From the NCBI GenBank assembly GCA_001414345.1, contig LLCB01000152.1:81469-145468 (forward strand): a stretch of DNA of 64,000 nt, in the 5' to 3' direction. This document shows positions 24,656 to 34,266 of this stretch, one piece after another. The position numbers and the translations under genes were made by a program. The stretch comes from Hymenoscyphus infarciens (lineage: Eukaryota; Ascomycota; Leotiomycetes; Helotiales; Helotiaceae). Positions within the stretch are counted from its first letter, which is position 1; every line of letters starts with the position of its first letter. Under the pieces are notes generated by a model. It saw only the letters and a program-made list of their open reading frames with translations, was not told the origin of the DNA and ran no database searches.

Positions 24656-27502
24656 TGAGGGCAATGCGGAATCGCGAGAGCCTGTTTGTGGGCAAGCGAC
24701 TCGATGTCTTGGGACGCTTCAATCTCTGAGCTCGCTCTGGGTCAGCGCAACGGCAACGGCTCGGGGGGTTCACGCGTTGCTGGATTGGCGGTCGGGGGGG
24801 GGAGCTTTCACGGAATCGGTTCTTTCAAGGCAAACCGTCCGATCTCGTCTCGTCAGGAATGGGAATGCGATTGTCGATAGCTGGCCGAGCCGCAACAGAA
24901 GATGCGACAATGACAATGCGACGGGACAATTGATGCAGGGAGGGTCAGGAAGCTGGAAGCTTTGATCGCACAGTCTCTCTCTCAAGATGGAGCTCTTGGG
25001 GGGTGAAGTAGAAACTCGAGGGCGGCTGAGGGTCTAGTTGCAGTGAGACTGGGAAGGCAGTCTAGCGAGATTGCTTAAGATTGGAGCGTGCAGGTGGTAG
25101 CGAGTACCGGAGTGGGACGAGACGAAGCGGTGCAGAATTGGTGAGGAGAAGATTTGGGAGAGGCAGAGGTGGAATTAATTAATTACAACACACAACACAA
25201 AAAGAATTGGAGGTTGGTGAATAATACTCGAGTAGGGAGGTTTTGCGCAGCTGGAGAGGTTGAGGTCTACAGTAGTCGGTGTCGGGTCTGGCGTAGGTAG
25301 CTTGCTTGCCTTTGGCGGCAGGCTCCCAAGGCACAAGGAAGGCGTCGCTTGCAATTGGGGGTCGAGAATACTTCATCATGCATTCATAGGATTCATAGGA
25401 GAGAGAGGCATAGGCCCTTTCGCCCTCGACAACAACCGTTCCCCTTTTTGCACCATACAGCGTCACTGGTCACTGGTCACCGCCGGTCAGAATGCTCCCT
25501 TTCTCATTGGCTTCGGGGCCGATGCCGATTTTTGCTACAAAGATACTTGGGTCTCTCCATCCTCCGTTCATGCTCCTTTCCTCGAGGCAGGTGGACCTAC
25601 CTACAGCTAGCTACAGCATACAGTAATTGCTTGCACGGCACTCGCCGGATGCATGTTCGAGTACTGTACTTGTATGGTGCTGTTGGTGCTGTTGGTGCAT
25701 GCAGGCAGCATCTTTGGGGGGCAAATAAAATTAGCGCCCTGGTTTTGGGACTGCGAGATTTCCTCCTATCAGAGCCATGAGATGAGGTCTCTCTTCGAAC
25801 CTCCTCCTCCCTCTCGACCCCAGAACATGGACGAGCTTCCCGCTCCTCGTGCTTTTGGTTTTGGAGTCAGGACTGGACTGGACTGGACTGGACTGGACTG
25901 ACAGATGATAGATCATGACCCTACTCTGAGGTTATTCTTCAATCTTCACACCAAGGCACTAAAGCACTAAAGCACTAAAGCACTAAAGCTAAAGCGATAA
26001 GGGTAAATAGAGATCGGTCCAGATCTGCCCGAACACTCAACCGGTCCATCATCCACTTGTACTACTTGACCTTCTCTCAACCCGGAAATCCCCCAAATAC
26101 AAATCCCGTCGGCCAGCATGACATGACATGACATGCGTCTCTGCTTCTACGGTACTAGTGTTGCCTTCTCTCTTCTCTCTCTTCTCTCTCTTCTCTTCTC
26201 TTCTAACCTGTAGACGACAAGGGAGAACCTCTCTTCTCTCCTAACCTGTAGACGACAAGGGAGAACCTGAAAGCAGAAAGATCCGGACGCCCGAAAATCC
26301 AGGCCAACTTACGCCACACGGCAACCTAAGCCTCTCCCCACCATGGCGGCTACGGGCAGACTTATCGGTTCCCCGCCGCTGCCGAGTTGGGAACAGCGCC
26401 GACCACAGGACCCTTTGACTGAACCTGTTATTGGTTGGTATTTCTGTCAGTTCTCTTCGCGCTTGAAGAAGAGGGAACATGGGAGCTACCAGGGACTTGA
26501 GTCTTGACAGGATGGCATGAAACATTACACTAGTATGAGAAAAGGCCCAAAGGGGGCATTCCTTGATTTGTTGCAACACGCCCGGTTGATTGATCATTTC
26601 TGATGTAGCGTAGCCCGATTTCTTGGTGCATATTGGCCCGCGTCGGTCTGCTGCCGGCGACCTTCTAGAAATGACTCGGATAAGGCCATGTGCAGCAAGT
26701 TCATTCAGCCTGGGGACTTGGAAATTGGTAGATAGTCTCTGGATATATTGTGGCGTGGATGCCATGTACTGATATACGGGGTACAGCAGAATTAAATTGA
26801 ATAACATGAACTGATATCGATGGTGCATCAATTCCCTTCTCCCAGGTGTTCGAGTTCAGGGACGATCTTACGTACTTCTCCACCCTGGCTGGATGAACGG
26901 GAAGCAAGAACTTTGCGGGGAGGTGCCTGAATCATTTCTTGGGGAAACCTTGAAGCCTTTTCTGAATCAAGCCAAAAGAAAAGCAGCACCCAAAATCTGC
27001 TACCCAAAAGGATTGTTGTTATTTCGCTACATCATTTAGAAGAACTCCAACGTTTGTTTCATTAATCATTACTTTACATTCATTACTTTACATGAGTTCG
27101 AGAGAAAGTTTACCTAGGTAGCCAGCTCCCACTGCCGCTCAAATGGTGAGTTCTGGTCAGGTGAAGTATCTTGGCATCCCGTCAAGGTCGGGTTGCACAT
27201 GCCTCGGCCGTTTTGGTAGCTTCACATGCGGCCTGTTTTCAACCATTGACAATCGCGAAATGTTAACCACTTCCAAATTCTACGACTTCGTAAGTACCTT
27301 GAACTCACCATCAGCCTATGACTGACTTATGAATCAGTCTGTAGACTAACTACTCCTCTCGAGACTTTCCCGACCATTTGCACAAGGGAAACACAAGAAT
27401 ACGACAACCAAAACCAGACAATGAACATGTAAAGGGTTACTCACTTGGAAAAGAAGAGATATCGGAGGATACATTGGCCTAGGGAGGCCATTGCAGAGCA
27501 GG
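24656..27502. other. Long divergent intergenic region rich in simple repeats
   Basis: 2.8 kb between two divergent genes, presumably a long 5' leader and promoter region. It contains GACTG x6 (25871-25900), GCACTAAA x4 (about 25956-25988), ACATG repeats near 26110, a CT-rich tract (about 26163-26215), and a tandem duplication of about 36 bp containing CCTAACCTGTAGACGACAAG (about 26200-26270). The longest minus-strand frame here (26241-26831) looks like chance. Confidence 0.6.
25871..25900. repeat. Pentanucleotide microsatellite (GACTG)6
   Basis: Six perfect GACTG units in the NIF phosphatase upstream region. Confidence 0.9.
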
Positions 27503-30105
27503 ATGGCTTCACAATCTACCTTGCGCGATTCAGCAGATCCGCTTGCCACCATCCTCCAGCAATACTCCAAACTCATCCGCCAACGCCTCAAGAATGTATC
27601 GAGGACCAAGAAACTGCTCAGCACACTCTTCCTCACATTATCTCTCATAGCAGGAGGTGCAGGCGTCAGAAGCTGGTGGAAGAAACGAACGGCAGAAAAG
27701 GAGCAAGGGAGACGACTGCTGAGAAGGAATTCCGGACTGCGAAATAAAGATGGCTCGAGAGTTATATTTGTCCCTTACAAGGACTCTTCCTCGAAAGTCA
27801 CGATATACCCCACGAAGAATACCACGTTCGATGCTCATCGACGATTGTTTCTGAACCCACCAAGGGCTTCGGGCCTTTCGAGCGGCAATACCCCTCAGAT
27901 ACCCCCGCCACATACAAAACCGGGCTTGAATCTTGCATTTTTGCATCAATTTCTCAGTTTACTGAGTATTATGATCCCAAGGTGGACGAGCAAGGAAACG
28001 GGGCTGTTGTTGAGTCATGGAATGTTTCTGATGCTACGAACTTATCTATCTCTTGTGGTTGCAAGATTAGATGGAGAGATTGTTCGAGATTTGGTTGCGG
28101 GCAATGGAAGGTCTTTTATTTGGGGAATCATCAAGGTGAGCCATTCCCCCTAAGATCTATAATCTTCATGTCAATTGCCTTCATTTCATGCTGGGCATCT
28201 TTTCAAGTATATTGCCTTCACGGGCCAACAATCTCCAAAAATTACCCCGAACTAACTTAAACAGTGGTGTGGTATTGGCAGCTTTGCCTCTTATACAAAC
28301 GCGATGATCAAATTCTTACAGTCAAAAATCTCAATTGCCTTCCGAACCCGTCTCACTAGATACATTCACGACTTGTATCTCAACGACAACCTTAATTATT
28401 ACAAACTAACCAATATGGATGGAGGTATCGGCGGAGCCGATCAATTCATTACCCAAGATCTCACACACTTCTGTGCTTCGGCAGCAGGTTTGTATTCCTC
28501 GTTAGGAAAACCTTTCGTTGATCTCGTGGTTTTCAATTACCAACTTTATCGCTCTCTCGGACCTCTGGCTTTCGCTGGGCTATTCAGCAATTACATTCTC
28601 ACTGCTACCCTTCTACGAAGACTGTCACCACCGTTTGGTAAACTCAAGGCAGTGGAAGGCCGAAAAGAGGGCGACTTTAGAGCTTTGCATTCCCGATTAA
28701 TCGCCAACGCCGAGGAAGTTGCTTTCTACGGCGGAGCCAGCATGGAGAAGACATTCCTAGACAAGGAATTCAAAAGTCTGAAGAAATGGATGGAGGGCAT
28801 CTACACCCTGAAGATCCGATACAACATTCTCGAGGACTTTATCTTGAAATATAGCTGGAGCGCCTACGGCTATTTGCTAAGTTCACTTCCAGTCTTCCTA
28901 CCGGCGTGGGGTGGACTTGGAGGAATCCAAGAACTTGCCGGTGCTTCTGTGACCGGCGGGAGAGAAAGAGGTCGTATGAAGGAATTCATCACCAATAAGA
29001 GACTCATGCTTTCCTTGGCTGATGCCGGAGGAAGGATGATGTACTCGATCAAGGATCTTTCGGAATTGGCTGGATATACAAGCCGAGTTTACACATTGAT
29101 TTCTACTCTCCATCGGGTACATGCGAATGCTTATTTCCTACCGCAAGGTACTCATGCAGAGTTGTATTCTCTTTCTGATGTTCAAGGAACGATTCAAAAG
29201 GGGTTCGATGGCGTTCGTTTAGAGAATGTTCCTATCGTTGCTCCCTCAATCTTCCCCCGCGGTGGAGAAGAATTGGTCGATTCGCTTTCCCTGATTGTTC
29301 ACTCTGGGGAACACCTTCTCGTATGTATATCCATTTCTCTCTCACATTCATATTTAACAATGTATAGATATCCGGACCCAACGGCGCTGGTAAGAGTGCC
29401 GTGGCACGTATAGTTGCAGGTCTCTGGCCGGTATATCGTGGTCTTGTTTCTCGACCAAGAAGCATTGGTACGGATGGAATCATGTTTCTCCCTCAACGAC
29501 CATATCTCAGTGTTGGAACTCTCCGCGATCAAGTCATCTACCCAGATGGCGAGATTGAAATGCACAACAAGAGTCGTCGGGACCATGAACTCAAACATAT
29601 CCTCGAAGAAGCGAAGCTAGGATACCTCCCAGACCGAGAAGGCGGATGGGACACGAGGAAAGAGTGGAAAGATGTCTTGAGTGGAGGTGAGAAACAGCGT
29701 ATGGGTATTGCACGATTGTTGTACCACGAACCAAGATATGCCTTTATCGACGAAGGTACCAGCGCTGTTAGCAGCGATGTGGAAGGATTATTATACGAAC
29801 GCTGCAAGGAAAAGGGAATTACCCTTATCACCATCAGTACTCGTGCGAGTCTCAAGCGTTACCATACTTTTAACCTTACCCTTGGTATGGGCGAGGATGG
29901 AACGGAATGGGAATGGGAGCGTATCGGGACGGTGGAAGAGAAGATGGGTGTTGAGAGGGAGTTGCAGCAGCTGAGAGAGCGGTTGGAGAAGGTTAAGGGG
30001 TGGGAGAGTAGGAAGGTAGAGATTGAGGATGAGTTGAATAAGGTGTGGGTTGAGGGGAGTGAGTTGGAGACTCCGGTTTTTGCGGAGGGCGAGGCTGCGA
30101 GTTAG
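27503..30105 (+). CDS. Peroxisomal fatty acyl-CoA ABC half-transporter (ABCD family)
   Basis: Imports activated long-chain fatty acids into peroxisomes, normally as a dimer with a second ABCD half-transporter (yeast Pxa1/Pxa2, human ABCD1). Exons are 27503-28135, 28265-29320 and 29368-30105, giving 808 aa. A basic N-terminus and membrane segment (about residues 40-55) precede the transmembrane domain. The family's DQFITQD block, the EAA-like block ending EEVAFYGG, and the nucleotide-binding domain are present. That domain has Walker A GPNGAGKSA near residue 568 (just after intron 2), the signature LSGGEKQR near 666, and Walker B YAFIDEGTSAVS near 688. A coiled-coil-like, Glu-rich tail follows. 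Which of the two fungal paralogues (PXA1 or PXA2) this is cannot be decided by eye. Confidence 0.92.
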
Positions 30106-30371
30106 TTAGCTGATTGGAAATATACAATACTGTACCATTTTAAAACTTAACAACTGAGGAATTGCCATGGGTACGATGATTGGATGGAGCGAGGTGGCAC
30201 AAGATCGCTACCCGAGGCTTTTTCGAGTCATGAATGGCTCAATAACTAGACTCTCACTCCCATATCAAAATATCCACTCGATTGAATTTGCTTCCTTTCC
30301 AATCCAGAAACAATCTTCTAACTTCACGACACTACCTCGAACCATAAATTTTTGGCTCGCCGACCTTGAAA

Positions 30372-30830
30372 ATGGCACTCCACCTCCCAGCATCAAAAAT
30401 CTCCAAACTCCTCCCCTCAACCCCATCACTGCACCCCCTCATCTCCTCACACCCCCTCCCAAGATCGCAGCATGTCCCAACCCTCACAAACCAAAAATCC
30501 ATCCTCTCCTCTCCTCTAAGAAGGAATGTCACATCCTCGATGAGAACGCGGAACACACCTGCATCATCGTCACCATCATCCACGCCCAGCCCTACAGCAT
30601 CTCCCAACCCCACAGAATCTCCCAACCCCAAAGGAAGGAAGAATGAGAACCCGGGCTTGGAATCGGCGAGTTTCTCGGATGTGTTTAGGGATGCGTCGAG
30701 GGGGGTGAGGGTGGTTCTTGTGGGGGGGTTTGTGCTGGTTTCGACGGCCGAGAGTGTTACTTGGGGGGTTTGGGGGTGGAATAGGTGGAGGGTTTGGAGG
30801 GGGTGTGAACAGGAGAGGGGAGAGGAGTGA
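30372..30830 (+). CDS. Small predicted mitochondrial protein, function unknown
   Basis: An intronless frame of 152 aa starting MALHLPASKISKLLPS. The N-terminal ~55 residues are rich in Ser, Arg, Lys and Leu without acidic residues, resembling a mitochondrial presequence. A Ser/Pro/Thr-rich stretch follows, then FSDVFRDASRGVRVVLVGGFVLVSTAESVTWGVW, a hydrophobic segment that could cross a membrane once. I do not recognise a named family. It lies 266 bp downstream of the ABC transporter in the same direction. It could be a chance frame, but the amphipathic start and membrane segment favour a gene. Confidence 0.5.
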   Translation: MALHLPASKISKLLPSTPSLHPLISSHPLPRSQHVPTLTNQKSILSSPLRRNVTSSMRTRNTPASSSPSSTPSPTASPNPTESPNPKGRKNENPGLESASFSDVFRDASRGVRVVLVGGFVLVSTAESVTWGVWGWNRWRVWRGCEQERGEE

Positions 30831-32045
30831 AGAGGGTAGAGGGGTAGAGGAGTAGAGGGGGTATGCTACCTAGGGTGAGAAGAGAGGACCTGGGAGAGAG
30901 GGTGGTGGTTGCGGATGTATCATTTTTGTTAAAGGACCTTTGAGACGAAAACGATAGCATGGCCATGGGATGGAGTTATAGGTTACTACTAAATGCGTAG
31001 GGGAATTGGTTTCCACTCAATTGAAAATTCTGCTTCTCTAGCTAGCTTCTCTGTAATTAAGAAGCCTCATCTCGTCTCGTATTGTAACGTATTCCGAGAC
31101 GCGTCATCTTGCCCAAGTATATTCTCGAATGGATCTTCAATCGGCTTGGAATGCGAGGCTAGTGATTGGAATCTAATTGTTTATCCCGCATATAATATTG
31201 GAGAGCTGTGAAGGGGTTTCCATAGAAATATTCCTCGTCTTCCATTCCAGGTTATCCACTAGAGCCACTTTTCACCCCGTCAGACCCAACCCGCTTCGTC
31301 CGAGGCTTGTTTTGACAAGCTTCAGTCCGGGCGTTCTTCGCCATCAATCAACACTTGAGGTGGGCGTTTCAAGGGCGAAAGAACCTGGGAAGGATCATCA
31401 TCATCAGATATCCTCACTTTGTGGGGTAGAATGGCTCGGAATGGCTATCGTGACTATCTGATATCCGTCTGCACGTGTTTGATAAGGGACCACGACGACC
31501 CGACCTCCACTGAAGCACCACAGGCATGCGGATTTACACTGAAGGCAGGTGAGTGTGGAAATAGAACACGAAGCTGTGTGCCCCCTTTCCAGGTTTGTAG
31601 GAGACTAGTTCCTGCTGATGGCGTCGACCTGCAGCACAGGAACAGCCAATTCTACCCAACCAGATAGCACCTCAGCTTCAGCTTCAGCTTCAGCGTCGGA
31701 TGTTCGGCCATTTCAGTAGCTGGCTATACCTACCAGCTAGGTCCCGCATCCACATCCAGGCTGACACTGTCTCGCCCCATTCTCCTTTGCCTACCTTACA
31801 AACAATTTAATTTGGAAAGAGTTGGCCCAGTTGGTGATTTCTTCCTTCGCGACTGCTCCTTCCTCCTCTCACTCAAACCCAACCTTTTATTTTTACGTCG
31901 GGTGTACGTAGTAGTTCTCTTCTAGCAGTCTGTCGTTTCTGCCAACCCAACTTCAACTTCCACTTCCACTGTTTTGTTTCCTGTTCCTTTTGGCATCGCG
32001 ACCGAGCTACAACACCATCATTTGCCATACCACAAACCCGCAATC
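30831..32045. other. Upstream region of the Gas-type gene
   Basis: 1.2 kb without a supported gene. Contains a CAGCTT-type hexanucleotide repeat at 31672-31694 and pyrimidine-rich leader sequence before the ATG at 32046. Confidence 0.55.
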
Positions 32046-33791
32046 ATGGCCAGATACTCCCTCATCCCCATCTTCGCTGCCGCGACCCTTCTACTTAATA
32101 CCGCCTCCGCCACTCTCGATCCCATTGTGATCAAAGTACGTTCATTGCCAACGTCCCAGCAATAACCCTTCGAGATCCGGACTGACAGGAATAGGGCTCC
32201 AAATTCTTTTTTAAATCCAACGGAACTCAATTCTTCATCAAAGGTGTAGCATATCAATCAGGCATCGGCGCCAATGGAGGAGAAGCCCAAGCAGCAAGTC
32301 CACCCCTCCCAAAGCAAAGCAAAGCAAACGCGTCAATTTCTAACACTCAAGCCATAGGGCACAACCTATGTTGATCCACTCGGAGACGTCACTTCCTGTA
32401 CACGAGATGTCCCATTGTTGCAACAGTTAGGAGTCAACACCATCCGAACCTACGCCATTGACCCAACCAAGGATCACACAACATGCATGAAGCTACTCGA
32501 CGATGCGGGAATATATGTTATTAGTGATTTGGGCGAGCCAAGTCAGTCTATCGATCGAAGTGATCCTCAATGGACCACCGCCCTCTACGACCGATACACC
32601 TCTGTCGTCGATTCCTTAGCCACATATACCAATGTTATTGGCTTTTTCGCGGGAAATGAGGTTCCCAACAATCTTACCTACACCGGATCCGCTGCCTTTG
32701 TCAAGGCTGCCGTCCGTGATACCAAGGCATATATTGTAGCCAAGAAATACCGTGCTATGGGTGTTGGATATGCTGCGGATGACGACCAGACCGTTCGTGC
32801 TCAGGTCGCTGCTTACTTGAATTGTGGCGACTCAATCTCGCAGATTGATTTCTGGGGATACAATATTTACGAGTGGTGTGGAGATTCCTCTTTTACTGCA
32901 TCTGGCTACTCAGATAGAGTCAAGGAATTTGCTACCTATTCCGTTCCTTCTTTCTTCGCCGAGTATGGCTGCAACACGCAGGGAGGAGCTGCTGCCAGAA
33001 AATTCACCGAAGTTGCAGCTATTTATGGCGACCAGATGACGCCAGTCTTCTCCGGTGGTATCGTATTCGAATATTTCGAAGAGAAGAACGATTATGGCTT
33101 GGTCACCGCTGTCAATCCTTCTTCTGTCAGCACTCTTGCCGATTACGCCCCTCTGCAAACACAACTTGCCTCTGCAAAGCCAAGCGGTGTTGAGATGGCA
33201 AGTTATACTCCTTCAAACTCTGCTCAAGCGTGCCCACCAGTCGCAAGCAATTGGGCTGCAGCAAGCGTTCTTCCTCCAACTCCAGACAAGGGAGTTTGCG
33301 CTTGTATGATGAGCACTCTAGGATGTCAAGCAAAGACTTCGGTCGACACGGAATCATTTGGTCCACTTTTCGCTCAAGTTTGCGGTTACAACGATGGAAA
33401 GCCATGTGCAAACATTGTTAGAAACACCACCACTGGAACATATGGTGCTTACTCCATGTGCAACGCCACCGAGCAATTATCATGGGCCTTCAACGCTTAC
33501 TACTCCTCGTTGCCAACTTCTGACCAAGCTAAAGGTTGTGACTTTGGAGGAAACGCTACAGTTGTCAAGGTTTCCGCTCAAAGTTCTTGCTCAGCAGTTC
33601 TCAGTTCCGCTACCGCTGCTCTACCAGGTGCCTCTGGTGGAAGTTCAGGTTCAGGAGCTGCGTCATCCACAACCAAGAAGAGTGATGGCGGAGAGATTGT
33701 GGGGGCTTCGTTAGGTTTTGGAAAATACATGTTTGCAATTGGTTTTACATTGGTGGCTGGACTTTCGGGGATGGGTATGATTATGCTTTAG
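32046..33791 (+). CDS. GPI-anchored 1,3-beta-glucanosyltransferase (GH72 + CBM43/X8)
   Basis: Elongates and remodels beta-1,3-glucan in the cell wall (Gas/Gel/Phr family). Exons are 32046-32135, 32195-32293 and 32358-33791, giving 540 aa. There is a signal peptide at residues 1 to about 22, then the GH72 domain with the two catalytic glutamates in FFAGNEVPNN (Glu164) and PSFFAEYGC (Glu265), matching the spacing of yeast Gas1. A Cys-rich X8/CBM43 module follows (CACMMSTLGCQ ... CDFGGNATV), then a Ser/Gly-rich linker and a hydrophobic C-terminus suited to a GPI signal. Intron 2 needs a GC donor (GCA|GCAAGT..ATAG|GGC) to keep frame into GTTYVDPLGD; a GT donor one codon later breaks it. Confidence 0.95.
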
Positions 33792-34266
33792 GTTGGGGAT
33801 CGATTCAATAGGGTAATTAGCATGATATGGTTTTTCGTCACTTTTTGTTTGAGTATGGGTGGGGTGGTGTAAATGATTTTTTTGACCTTGGCAGTTAGTT
33901 CATTTTACTGCGGTGGGGTTACTTTGAATTAGAAAAACGTTTTCTTTGATTACTTGCTAGCTTCTCATTTTGATTTTGGTTCTATTTACAATTTTTGGGC
34001 TTGTGCTTCTCAGGTGGTTTGGACAGCCAAACTGATCGACTGAATGCAGACTCTCGCCCTTGTTCTCATTACCATTACCCGACCAAATTTCTGCCGTTAT
34101 CTTACATTCAATAAAAAGCTGAAAGTTCAATCCTAGCTTTCCGAGGTACCAAGTTCTGTCCTTGGACAAGAGGTCCTGTCTGATCGATCCAGTGTAGAGA
34201 CCAAAGAGGAGACTGTTTGCCCAGCGAGTCGTGACCCATAAACCAGAGGCCTGAAGTACGCGGGTC
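33792..34266. other. Convergent spacer
   Basis: 475 bp holding the 3' ends of the Gas-type gene and the triple-SET gene. Nothing else is seen. Confidence 0.6.

Noticed and set aside
26241..26831. 196-codon minus-strand frame
   Set aside because: No domain, signal or splice partners, irregular composition, and it overlaps duplicated simple sequence. Most likely a chance frame.
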